This document shows, in pieces, positions 51,546 through 59,774 of a stretch of DNA of 64,000 nt. Every line of letters begins with the position of its first letter. Within the stretch, counting starts at the first letter, position 1. The notes beneath the pieces are model-generated. The model worked only from the letters and a program-made list of their open reading frames with translations, was not told where the DNA came from and made no database searches. The DNA is from Ralstonia sp. SET104 (GTDB lineage: Bacteria > Pseudomonadota > Gammaproteobacteria > Burkholderiales > Burkholderiaceae), in contig NZ_BHVX01000001.1 in assembly GCF_003851545.1 (NCBI RefSeq), positions 372,001 to 436,000 on the forward strand. The letters run 5' to 3'. Both the position numbers and the translations under genes were made by a program.

Positions 51546-52699
51546 GTGCAGTCCAACTGCAGGCGACACCGCCCGATACCGCTGCCGCTGAACCCGATGT
51601 GTTGATGCGTGTGGTCAATCGCGTGGCCATCATCACACTGAACCGGCCGTCTGCGTTGAATGCGCTGTCGCACGGCATGGTGCGGCAGTTGGCCGTGCTG
51701 GTGGAGCAATGCCGCCACGATGACGGCGTTGTCGCGCTGGTGCTGCGCGGCGCCGGCCAGAAGGGCTTCTGCGCTGGCGGCGACGTGCGCTCGCTCTATC
51801 AGCTTGCGCAACAGGGCCGCATGGATGGCGACGACGGCTGGCTGCAATTCTTTGTCGACGAATACCGGCTCGACTACGCACTGCACCAGTTCCAGAAACC
51901 CATCGTCGCGCTGATGGACGGCATCACGATGGGCGGTGGCATGGGGCTCGGGCAGGCTGCGCGCCTGCGCGTGGTGACCGAGCGCACGAAGATGGCGATG
52001 CCCGAAACGCGCATCGGCTTTCTGCCCGACGTGGGCGCAGCGCACTTTTTGAGCGTGATGTCGCCGGAGCTGGAGTTGTATGTGGGGCTGACGGGCGTGA
52101 CGCTCACCGGCGCTGACGCGCTGCATTGCCATCTGGCCGATGTGTGCGTGCCCGCCGAATGGCTCGTCTCGTTTGAAGACCGGCTGCAGCGCATGCCGCA
52201 CGACGGTGATCTCATGCAGGCGCTGCGCCGCGTGTTCGAGCCACCGTGCAACATCGTCCCGCACGCGCCGCTGGCACAGGCCATGCCGTGGGTGCAGCGC
52301 TATTTTGATCGGCGTTCGTCGGTGGATCGTATCGTCGCCACGCTGCGCGAAAGCCTGGAGCGCGAATTCGCCCGCGAGCCGCGTCAGTGGCTGCAGGCCA
52401 CGCTGGATGCGATGACCACGCATTCGCCAACGATGCTGCATGTCACGCGTGAAGCGTTGCTGCGTGGCCGGCAGCTTTCACTGGCCGAATGCTTCCAGAT
52501 GGAGTTGGGCATCGTCGCGCGCGTGATTCAGGACGGCGATTTCTGTGAAGGCGTGCGCGCGCATCTGGTGGACAAGGACCATCGCCCCGGCTGGGCACCC
52601 GCCACGCTGCCACAAGTGCGGCCGGAGCGGGTGCGGGATTTTCTGGCGTCGCCGTGGCGGGCGGAGGCGCATCCGCTGGTGGGGTTGGGCGCGGTGTGA
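51542..52699 (+). CDS. 3-hydroxyisobutyryl-CoA hydrolase
   Basis: A 385-residue crotonase-superfamily thioesterase. FCAGGDVRSLY and ALMDGITMGGGMGLG, with PETRIGFLPDVGAAHFLS, are diagnostic of HIBCH versus hydratases, and length is as expected. It frees 3-hydroxyisobutyrate for mmsB. ATGA overlap with the hydratase gene. Last gene of the valine/isobutyrate operon. Confidence 0.93.
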   Translation: MSAVQLQATPPDTAAAEPDVLMRVVNRVAIITLNRPSALNALSHGMVRQLAVLVEQCRHDDGVVALVLRGAGQKGFCAGGDVRSLYQLAQQGRMDGDDGWLQFFVDEYRLDYALHQFQKPIVALMDGITMGGGMGLGQAARLRVVTERTKMAMPETRIGFLPDVGAAHFLSVMSPELELYVGLTGVTLTGADALHCHLADVCVPAEWLVSFEDRLQRMPHDGDLMQALRRVFEPPCNIVPHAPLAQAMPWVQRYFDRRSSVDRIVATLRESLEREFAREPRQWLQATLDAMTTHSPTMLHVTREALLRGRQLSLAECFQMELGIVARVIQDGDFCEGVRAHLVDKDHRPGWAPATLPQVRPERVRDFLASPWRAEAHPLVGLGAV

Positions 52700-52753
52700 A
52701 TCTCATCCCTGCAGCCTGCGCCGGAGCTGGTGTGCGTCATCACCGGCTTTGGC

Positions 52754-52789
52754 GTCACTTTTGTGATCACTTTTGGGATCACTTGGGCA
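52754..52789. repeat. Three 12-bp tandem repeats
   Basis: GTCACTTTTGTG, ATCACTTTTGGG and ATCACTTGGGCA follow each other in the 245-bp gap before the phospholipase-D-like gene. The TGATCA-containing array could be a protein binding site; no further support. Confidence 0.4.
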
Positions 52790-52944
52790 TCCGGTTGCAT
52801 GCGTCCCGTGCAAATCGGGCTGAAACCGAATGGAACGCGCTGCCCGGCAAGCCGCATGGCAGCTAGGTTCTGGCGGCCCGCGTCAGACAGTTGTCACAAT
52901 TTCGGTGCTAGATGGGCGGATGTTTTGTCACCCAGGAGCCCACC

Positions 52945-54714
52945 ATGGCGACATCCGTCGATTCATTCCAAGTGAAGGTGTACCAGGGCGACAGCGCGGT
53001 GCTGTTCGCCTTTGACTTGGCCGATGCAGACCGCGCAGACCTCGCCGGCTTTGCCATCCAATGCGCACCGCAGGGCGCAGCGCCGTACTGGGTGCCGAAT
53101 CGATTGACGTTCGACACGCCCATTCATGCAGACGCGCCCCTGCAGGCTGGCAAATACGCCGATTCCATCGACGCGCCGGTCCAGTCGTTTCACTGGGTTC
53201 ACTTTCCGCCGCATGCGGCTGCGCAGCTCACCTACACGGTGCATGCGCGCTACTTTGTCTCGACGAACCCCGTGCAGCTCGAAACGCGCGCCACACGCAC
53301 CGTGAACATCACGCTGCAGCAGCCGATGAGCGACTGGGCCACGGTGGGCATGGTGCGCGGTTATGTGTCGTCGCAGGCGTTCATTGATCACTACGGCGGC
53401 AACACGGCGCTGGCACCAGACAAGCGCGCGCAGACCAAATCGCCGCTGCTGTACGACACGCAGCCGTATCAGAACAAGTATGCCTACCTGGGTGCCACCG
53501 GCCGCCGCCTCATCATCGATCTGCTCAACCAGTGCCGGGCGTCCAACGGTTACGGCATCGACGTGCTGGCTTATGACCTGGACGAGCCGGACATCATCCG
53601 CGCCGTTGCGTGGCTCGCGCAGAACGGCCGCAAGGTCCGGGTGATTCAAGACAACTACGTCGGCACCGGCGCCAACCCGACCGGTCATGGCACCGACAAC
53701 GCCTTCGAAACGCAGGCCACCGAATACTTCAAGCAGGCGGGCGCAGACGTCCGCCGCACGCACTTCGCGCGCTTCCAGCACCACAAGGCGATCCTGCTGC
53801 GCGATGCCGCGGGCAATCCGGTGCGCGTGCTGGCGGGCTCAGCCAACTTCTCGTTGCGCGGGCTGTATGTGCAGGCCAACAGCGTACTGGTGTTCGAGCA
53901 GGAACCCGCGCAGCTCTATGCGCAGGTGTTCGAGCACATGTGGAGTCTGATCGGCCAGTACGGTGAAGATGCCGCCGGCAGCCGCAAGGTGGCGGCTGCC
54001 TTCCGCGCCGATGCGCTGGCGGCCAACTGGCAGGCTGTGCCCAAAGGCAGCACGCCGCGTGCGCGCTTCGGGTTCTCGCCGCATCAGACCGACGCGTTGT
54101 TGACGGAGGCCGCTGACCGTGTGAAGGGTGCGCTGTCGTCCGTGCTGTTTGCCGTGATGGCCACCGATGGCGGCGGCGAGATGTTGACCACGCTCGAACA
54201 GGTCGTACCGCACAAGGCGGGGCTGCTCTCGCTGGGCGTTATCGACAAACAGGGCGGTGTGGATGCCTTCGCACCCGGTCGCGATGTGCCCTCGCAAACC
54301 GTGTCGTTCGCGTATTTGAAGGACGAAGCGCCCGCGCCATTCAAGCAGGAAGTCGACGCTGGTACCGGCCAGCACATTCACCACAAGTTTGTCGTGTGTG
54401 ATTTCAACGGCGATGAGCCCGTCGTGTTCTGCGGCTCGTCCAACCTCTCGAAAGGCGGCGAGGAACAGAACGGCGACAGCCTGATTGCCATCTACGACCC
54501 CGTCATCGTCACGGCCTATGCGATCGAGGCCATCCGGTTGTTCGACCACTACCGCTTCCGCGCGGGCGAATCGAAGGCCACGGCAGGCAAACCGCTGGTG
54601 CTGAAGACGACCGGTGCCTGGGCCGACCCCTACTACGATCCGCAGAACATCAAGTTCACGGAGCGCACGCTGTTTGCCAAGTCCGGCACGGCAAAAACCG
54701 CAGCGGTCGCCTGA
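52945..54714 (+). CDS. Phospholipase D-like protein with two HKD motifs
   Basis: A 589-residue PLD-superfamily protein. HKD1: H279-H-K281...GSANFS (spacing before the Asp is one residue longer than usual). HKD2: H479-H-K481-FVVC-D486...GSSNLS, canonical. The start at 52945 has CAGGAG upstream. No signal peptide is evident and the N-terminal about 130 residues form a separate beta-rich region of unknown role. Could be a phospholipase, a nuclease or a lipid transferase. It stands alone, convergent with the acyl-CoA ligase. Confidence 0.85.
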   Translation: MATSVDSFQVKVYQGDSAVLFAFDLADADRADLAGFAIQCAPQGAAPYWVPNRLTFDTPIHADAPLQAGKYADSIDAPVQSFHWVHFPPHAAAQLTYTVHARYFVSTNPVQLETRATRTVNITLQQPMSDWATVGMVRGYVSSQAFIDHYGGNTALAPDKRAQTKSPLLYDTQPYQNKYAYLGATGRRLIIDLLNQCRASNGYGIDVLAYDLDEPDIIRAVAWLAQNGRKVRVIQDNYVGTGANPTGHGTDNAFETQATEYFKQAGADVRRTHFARFQHHKAILLRDAAGNPVRVLAGSANFSLRGLYVQANSVLVFEQEPAQLYAQVFEHMWSLIGQYGEDAAGSRKVAAAFRADALAANWQAVPKGSTPRARFGFSPHQTDALLTEAADRVKGALSSVLFAVMATDGGGEMLTTLEQVVPHKAGLLSLGVIDKQGGVDAFAPGRDVPSQTVSFAYLKDEAPAPFKQEVDAGTGQHIHHKFVVCDFNGDEPVVFCGSSNLSKGGEEQNGDSLIAIYDPVIVTAYAIEAIRLFDHYRFRAGESKATAGKPLVLKTTGAWADPYYDPQNIKFTERTLFAKSGTAKTAAVA

Positions 54715-54748
54715 TCAGTCATCTGACCCACGGCGTTGGCCGCAGCGC

Positions 54749-56242
54749 TCAGACGCGCCGCTGCCGGTCGCCCCACCACGCGTCGCGCAGGCGGCGCTTG
54801 GCGATCTTGCCGTTGTCGTCGCGTGGCAGTGCGGCGGTGAACTCGATCTGTCGCGGGATCTTGAAGCCGGCAATCTGACCGCGCAGCCATTCGATCACGG
54901 GGTCTGCCTGCAGGTCTTCGCGCTCGGTCTGCACCACGGCGATGAGGCGCTCGCCGTATTCGTCATCCGGCACGCCAAAGACGGCGCAGTCAACCACATC
55001 GGGGTGGCGCAGCAGCGCGTGTTCAATCTCGGCCGGGTAGATGTTCACGCCGCCCGAGATGACCATGTCCGACGCGCGATCGCACACATACAGGTAGCCA
55101 TCCGCATCGAGGTAACCCATGTCGCCGAGCGTGACCAGGCCGTCGCGCTCGATCTTGCTGCGGGCCTCGTCATTGCCTCGGTACGTGAAATCGGGGTAGG
55201 CGGGCTGGTGGCTGTAGATCAGGCCGATCTCGCCGGTTTGGCAGGGCGTGCCGTCTTCGCGCAGGATGCGCACTTGCGCTTCGCACACCGGGCGGCCGGC
55301 GCTGCCGGGGCGGGCGGCGGCGTCGCGCGGGTCCATTACCGTGATCATCCCGGTCTCGCTTGATGCATACGTCTCATAGATGACGGGGCCGAGCCAGTCG
55401 ATCATGCGGCGTTTGATCTCGGGCGCGCACGGTGCGCCGGTGGAGGCCACGAACCGCAGCGATGACAGGTCGTAGCGGTTGCGCTCTTGCGCTGTCAGTT
55501 TGAGCAGGCGCACGTACATGATCGGCACGAGGTAGACGGTGTCGATGCGGTAGCGCTCGATCTGCTCCAGCACGCGCAGCGCGTCAAAGCGCGCGTTGAC
55601 CACCAGCACCTGCGCCATCTGCGCGGCTTGCTGCGCGAACAGGCTCGGGGCGCTGTGATACAGCGGCGCCGGCACCAGCGCGCGGCAGCCCGGCACGATG
55701 CCGAACGTGGCCGCCACCACGGCACGTGCTCTTTGCAGGTGCGCGTCGAGCTGATCGAGCGGCACGGCCTGGCGCACGACGCCCTTGGGCCGGCCCGTGG
55801 TGCCCGATGTATAGGCCATGTGCCCGCGCGGGGAGACAACCGGGCCGTCGTACGGCGTCTGCAGCGCGAGCCAGTTGGCATAACCATCGGCGCGGTCGGT
55901 GCCTTCCGCATCCACGCGCAGCAATTGCACGTGGGGCGACAGTCGCGGTTCGACCGCGTCGACCAGGTCACGATGGCCGATCAACACTTTGGCGCCAGAA
56001 TCGCGCACCAGAAATTCCACCTCGGCCGGCGTGAAGTGCCAGTTGATCGGGCAGAAGTAGCACCCGGCAATGCGGCAGGCGTGCATCACGTCAATGCAGG
56101 CGGGCGTATTGCGCAGCAGCACGCCGATCACGTCGCCTTCCTGCACGCCCATGCGGCGCAAGCCGCCGGCAAGGGCGGCGCCGCGTGCGAGCAGCGTGTC
56201 GGCATCGGTTGGGCGATCATCGAAGATCAGGTGGGCGGTCAT
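54749..56242 (-). CDS. AMP-dependent acyl-CoA synthetase/ligase
   Basis: A 497-residue adenylate-forming enzyme. A3 MAYTSGTTGRPKGVVRQ, A5 YASSETGM, A7 LVTLGDMGYLDADGYLYV, A8 RASDMVISGGVNIYPAEIE and terminal PRDDNGKIAKRRLRD with the catalytic Lys are present. ATG at 56242 has AGGAG upstream. Resembles long-chain or aryl CoA ligases of Burkholderiales. Single gene; substrate unknown. Confidence 0.88.
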   Translation of the reverse strand: MTAHLIFDDRPTDADTLLARGAALAGGLRRMGVQEGDVIGVLLRNTPACIDVMHACRIAGCYFCPINWHFTPAEVEFLVRDSGAKVLIGHRDLVDAVEPRLSPHVQLLRVDAEGTDRADGYANWLALQTPYDGPVVSPRGHMAYTSGTTGRPKGVVRQAVPLDQLDAHLQRARAVVAATFGIVPGCRALVPAPLYHSAPSLFAQQAAQMAQVLVVNARFDALRVLEQIERYRIDTVYLVPIMYVRLLKLTAQERNRYDLSSLRFVASTGAPCAPEIKRRMIDWLGPVIYETYASSETGMITVMDPRDAAARPGSAGRPVCEAQVRILREDGTPCQTGEIGLIYSHQPAYPDFTYRGNDEARSKIERDGLVTLGDMGYLDADGYLYVCDRASDMVISGGVNIYPAEIEHALLRHPDVVDCAVFGVPDDEYGERLIAVVQTEREDLQADPVIEWLRGQIAGFKIPRQIEFTAALPRDDNGKIAKRRLRDAWWGDRQRRV

Positions 56243-56528
56243 GCGTGTCTCCTGTGGCGGGTCTCTATGTCTGGCTGTTTTGAACGGGCGGCCTCTCAAC
56301 CTGCGCAGCATGCCGGATCGCCCCATGCTGAACAATCTGCCCCGGGTTCGCACACTGGTGAATGCGATTGGACAACGCCTGCCCAATTGTGCCGAACCTG
56401 TTTGTGCATCTGCGAGCGCGTGTGGCGATATCACCGCAGACCGGGTGAAGGGCCTGCGGCAGTCGGGTAAAGCCCAACTGTGCTGAGTTGTGACGGTTGC
56501 CACCTTCAGGCACAATGCCCACCCTTGT

Positions 56529-56615
56529 GGAGATGGCATGCCTCCCTTAACCGCCGGTTAGCGAATCGCGAAACGAATCCCGAAACGAATCGCGCAATCG
56601 GCTGATGATGCCTGC
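56529..56615 (+). promoter_or_regulatory. Fluoride riboswitch (crcB motif) controlling the downstream exporter
   Basis: The conserved crcB-motif blocks occur in order: GGAGATGGCATGCCTCC (56529-56545), AACCGCC (56549-56555), and GGCTGATGATGCCTGC (56600-56615). The variable stem between them contains three 12-bp repeats (56563-56598). It lies 83 nt before the ATG of a CLC-F-type fluoride exporter, the classic target. Fluoride binding is expected to turn expression on. The upstream part of this 456-bp gap (56243-56528) holds only the divergent promoter region. Confidence 0.92.
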
Positions 56616-56698
56616 AAGTTCCTGAGCGAAGGAAGTTGTAGACATACGCCCGTACGACGTTCTGTCACTCAGGTTTGAGTTCTTCGAATCTGGTCATC

Positions 56699-57979
56699 AT
56701 GAAGAAAACCGTTACACGCTCCGAGCCGCTACTCATGTTCGGGTATCTGCTGCGCTGGCTCTCGTTGGGGGCGCTCGTCGGCATGCTTGCGGGCGCCGGC
56801 TCGGCGGTATTGCTGCTGGCGCTGGATTGGGCCACCAACACGTGCACGGCACACCCATGGCTCCTGTGGTTTCTGCCCGTGGCGGGCCTTGCCGTCGGCT
56901 TGCTCTATCACTACACGGGGCGGTCAGTGGAGGGCGGCAACAACCTGCTGATCGATGAGATCCACGACCCGAAGCGCGTCGTGCCCAAGCGCATGGCGCC
57001 GCTCATCCTGCTGGGCACCGTCGTTACCCACCTCTTCGGCGGTTCGGCCGGGCGTGAAGGGACGGCCGTCCAGATGGGCGGCAGCTTTGCCGACTACCTG
57101 ACCCGGCTGTTCTCGTTGGCCCCGGCGGACCGGCGCATCTTGCTGATGGCCGGCATTAGCGCCGGTTTTGCATCGGTGTTTGGCACGCCGCTGGCCGGCG
57201 CGGTGTTTGGGCTGGAGGTGCTTGCAATCGGGCGCCTGCGCTATGACGCGATCCTGCCGTGCTTCATCGCGGCCATCGTGGGCGATCTGGTGCCGCCGCT
57301 GCTGGGCGTGCATCACACGCCGTATGTGATCCCGTTTGTGCCGCATCTCACGCCCATCGCCATCGGCCTGGTGGTCGTGGCCGGTATTGTCTTCGGGCTG
57401 GCGGGCATGACGTTCGCAGCGTTGACGCACCGGCTCGGCCGCCTGCTGAAGCATCACATCGCGTTTGGCCCGCTGCGCCCCGTGCTGGGCGGCTGCGTGG
57501 TCGTGGCTGCGGCCATGGCGCTCGGTACGGACAAGTACCTGGGCCTCGGCATTCCCGTCATCGTGGATGCCTTTCACAACCCGCTGCCTGCCTACGACTT
57601 TGCTGGCAAGGCCGCCTTCACCATCGTCACGCTCGCTTCCGGCTTCAAGGGTGGCGAAGTGACGCCGCTGTTCTACATCGGTGCGACGCTGGGCAATGCG
57701 CTTGGTTATGTGCTGCCGCTGCCGTTCCCGTTGCTCGCCGGTCTCGGTTTTGTGGCCGTGTTTGCGGGCGCGGCCAACACGCCCATCGCATCGACGTTGA
57801 TGGCGATGGAGCTCTTCGGCCCCGAGGTCGGTACGTTTGCCGGCATTGCGTGCGTGGTGAGCTATCTCTTTTCGGGCCACACCGGTATTTACCACGCGCA
57901 GCGCATTGGCCATGCGAAGCGCCCGCCGCAAGCCGAAGCGGCGCGGCAAACCGCTTCGGAATCCGCCCCGCGCGCTTAG
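56699..57979 (+). CDS. CLC-F-type fluoride/proton antiporter
   Basis: A 426-residue CLC-superfamily membrane protein. The ion-pathway motif is GREGT (118-122), as in CLC-F fluoride exporters, rather than the GKEGP of Cl-type CLCs. Multiple hydrophobic helices, GFKGGEVTPLFYIGATLG and FAGAANTPIAS are typical. The start at 56699 (MKKTVTRS) is preferred; a TTG 24 bp upstream (56675) is in frame. A fluoride riboswitch immediately upstream supports the substrate assignment. It exports F- from the cytoplasm. Confidence 0.92.
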   Translation: MKKTVTRSEPLLMFGYLLRWLSLGALVGMLAGAGSAVLLLALDWATNTCTAHPWLLWFLPVAGLAVGLLYHYTGRSVEGGNNLLIDEIHDPKRVVPKRMAPLILLGTVVTHLFGGSAGREGTAVQMGGSFADYLTRLFSLAPADRRILLMAGISAGFASVFGTPLAGAVFGLEVLAIGRLRYDAILPCFIAAIVGDLVPPLLGVHHTPYVIPFVPHLTPIAIGLVVVAGIVFGLAGMTFAALTHRLGRLLKHHIAFGPLRPVLGGCVVVAAAMALGTDKYLGLGIPVIVDAFHNPLPAYDFAGKAAFTIVTLASGFKGGEVTPLFYIGATLGNALGYVLPLPFPLLAGLGFVAVFAGAANTPIASTLMAMELFGPEVGTFAGIACVVSYLFSGHTGIYHAQRIGHAKRPPQAEAARQTASESAPRA

Positions 57980-58155
57980 CCCCGAGCAGCGCCTTCACCT
58001 CAGGCCACTCGGTGTCGATGATGCTGAATCGCACCGAGCCGTGCTTGCGGCCATCCGGCTTGATGCGCTCATGACGGACGATGCCTTCCAGCTTCGCGCC
58101 GATGCGCAGGACCGCCGCGCGGGACTTTTCGTTCAGCGCATCGCCGTCTGCCGCG
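57976..58155 (-). pseudogene. Remnant of a GNAT acetyltransferase (C-terminal fragment)
   Basis: Minus-strand codons between the IclR gene and the exporter encode the C-terminal part of a RimJ/RimL-type GNAT: DALNEKSRAAVLRIGAKLEG, then RHERIKPDGRKHGS and SIIDTEWPEVKALLGAK. The N-terminal two-thirds, including the acetyl-CoA loop, is absent because the IclR gene occupies the upstream DNA. The fragment has no own start and its 3' end runs into the exporter gene. Clearly a decayed remnant. Confidence 0.8.
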
Positions 58156-58194
58156 GCTGCGAAAGGTCGGAGGCGGGCTGGCTCATGGCTTCAC

Positions 58195-58911
58195 TCAAAC
58201 GCCGTAGATGCGTTCGCACAGCGCCGCGCTTGCGCCTAGCTTGCGCGACAGGTCGGACGCCGCCTGCAACTGCTTTGTGACGAAATCGACGGACGTACGC
58301 GCAGCTTCGAGCCGCGATGCGGCGCCGGACAAGGTCAGCGCTGCCATGAACTTGTCGCCGGAGCCAAAGACGGGCGTGGCAAACGCCGCCGTGTGCTGAT
58401 CGCGCGCGCCCGAGGTGAACAGCGGCAGTTCGGGCGCTTCGTCGTACAGCGTGTCGCCCAGGCCCCAGTAGCGGAGCACGTGGCTGATGGCCGTGTCGTC
58501 CAGCGGCAGCGAGGTGCCCGGCAAACGCGTCTCGCGCAGGCCTTCCGAGGGCTCGGCGCGAAACAGGCACAGCCGCCGGCCGTGGTCGATGACGTAGTAC
58601 GATGCGCTCTCCCGGGTGGCTGCGGCCAACGCGTGCAGCACCGGTTCGACCACGGAAGATAAGTGGAAGGACTGCTCGTAGAGCTTGCCCAGATACAGCA
58701 GGCGCGGCCCGAGCGAATACGCGCCCGACTCGGAGCGGACGACATAGCTCATGCGCTCCAGCGAGTTCATCAGCCGATACACCGTGGTCTTGTGCATGCC
58801 CGAGGCCTGCGCCAGCGCCGCGAGTGACAACGCTTCCGCCCCCGGCTTGAAGCAATCCAGCAAGGCCAACGCCTTTTCTACTGCGGCGACGCCGTCATTC
58901 CCCATTCCCAA
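58195..58911 (-). CDS. IclR-family transcriptional regulator
   Basis: A 238-residue IclR regulator: winged helix (LSLAALAQASGMHKTTVYRLMNSLERMSYVV), then the effector-binding domain with AATRESASYYVIDHGRRLCLF and TAAFATPVFGSGDKFMAALTL. ATG at 58911 with GGGAG upstream. Divergent from the RraA cluster; two 6-3-6 palindromes in the shared promoter region (58937-58951 and 59036-59050) are likely operators. Effector unknown, presumably a pathway acid. Confidence 0.92.
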   Translation of the reverse strand: MGMGNDGVAAVEKALALLDCFKPGAEALSLAALAQASGMHKTTVYRLMNSLERMSYVVRSESGAYSLGPRLLYLGKLYEQSFHLSSVVEPVLHALAAATRESASYYVIDHGRRLCLFRAEPSEGLRETRLPGTSLPLDDTAISHVLRYWGLGDTLYDEAPELPLFTSGARDQHTAAFATPVFGSGDKFMAALTLSGAASRLEAARTSVDFVTKQLQAASDLSRKLGASAALCERIYGV

Positions 58912-58936
58912 CTCCCTGAATTGATGAACGGCAAGA

Positions 58937-58951
58937 TTGTACTATGTACAA
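58937..58951. promoter_or_regulatory. IclR-type operator palindrome 1
   Basis: TTGTACTATGTACAA, 6-3-6 perfect palindrome, 26 bp upstream of the IclR start. It shares both arms with operator 2. Confidence 0.75.
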
Positions 58952-59035
58952 CGCTGTTGTATCTGACGGAAGGGTAAACGCGAGTGGATCGTCTCGCTTG
59001 CCGGGGCTATAGTGGTTTCGCTTAGTACACCATAG

Positions 59036-59050
59036 TTGTACATGGTACAA
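59036..59050. promoter_or_regulatory. IclR-type operator palindrome 2
   Basis: TTGTACATGGTACAA, 6-3-6 perfect palindrome with the same TTGTAC/GTACAA arms, 25 bp upstream of the RraA-like gene and just after a TATAGT -10-like element (59008-59013). Confidence 0.75.
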
Positions 59051-59075
59051 CTCATCAGATTGAGGCAGATTTTTC

Positions 59076-59774
59076 ATGAGTACCCCTTCGCATACCACTT
59101 CCGCCATCGTTCGAGATATCGAGCGTGTTTCGCCCACCCTCGTCGAGGCCGCAGCCCGCTTCCAGGCAGCCATCCTGGCGGACGTTGCCGGCCGTCGCGG
59201 CACCCTGAACGGCCGCGTCAAGCCGCTGGCACCGACCATGAAAGTGGCGGGCCCGGCTGTGACGGTTGAAGTCCGCCCCGGCGACAACCTCGCCATCCAC
59301 GCCGCCATGGCAGTCGCCAAGCCGGGCGATGTCATCGTGGTGGACGGCAAGGGCGACCAGAGCTGCGCGCTGATCGGCGAGATCATGGCCACGCAAGCAC
59401 ACGCCACAGGCATCGCCGGGTTTGTCATCGATGGCGCGGTGCGCGATTCGCACGAGCTGGCGAACGGCGTGTTCCCGATCTTTTCCGCCGGGCTCAACCC
59501 GTGCGGCCCGACCAAGAGCGTGGCGGGGCGCGTGAACCTGCCCGTGTCCGCCGCCGGCGCGACGGTGCACCCCGGTGATCTGGTGGTGGGCGATGCGGAT
59601 GGCGTGGTCGTTATCCCGCGTGAAGATGTCGAGCGCATTCTGGTGCTCGCACAGAAGAAGGTGGATGCGGAAGCGGCCCGGATTGCCGCCATCCGCAAGG
59701 GCGACACGCGCCCGGGTTGGCTCGAGAAGGAACTGCGCGCCGCGGGCATGCTGGCCGAAGGCGAGGTTCTGTGA
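59076..59774 (+). CDS. RraA-like 4-hydroxy-4-methyl-2-oxoglutarate aldolase / oxaloacetate decarboxylase
   Basis: A 232-residue RraA-fold protein of the class II pyruvate aldolase type. The metal/substrate segment is D119-G-A-V-R123-D124, with GDVIVVDGKGD and HPGDLVVGDADGVVVIPRE as further family blocks. These enzymes cleave HMG-type 2-oxo acids or decarboxylate oxaloacetate. First gene of a four- or five-gene operon with a hydroxyacid dehydrogenase and lactonase, under IclR control. Confidence 0.88.
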   Translation: MSTPSHTTSAIVRDIERVSPTLVEAAARFQAAILADVAGRRGTLNGRVKPLAPTMKVAGPAVTVEVRPGDNLAIHAAMAVAKPGDVIVVDGKGDQSCALIGEIMATQAHATGIAGFVIDGAVRDSHELANGVFPIFSAGLNPCGPTKSVAGRVNLPVSAAGATVHPGDLVVGDADGVVVIPREDVERILVLAQKKVDAEAARIAAIRKGDTRPGWLEKELRAAGMLAEGEVL

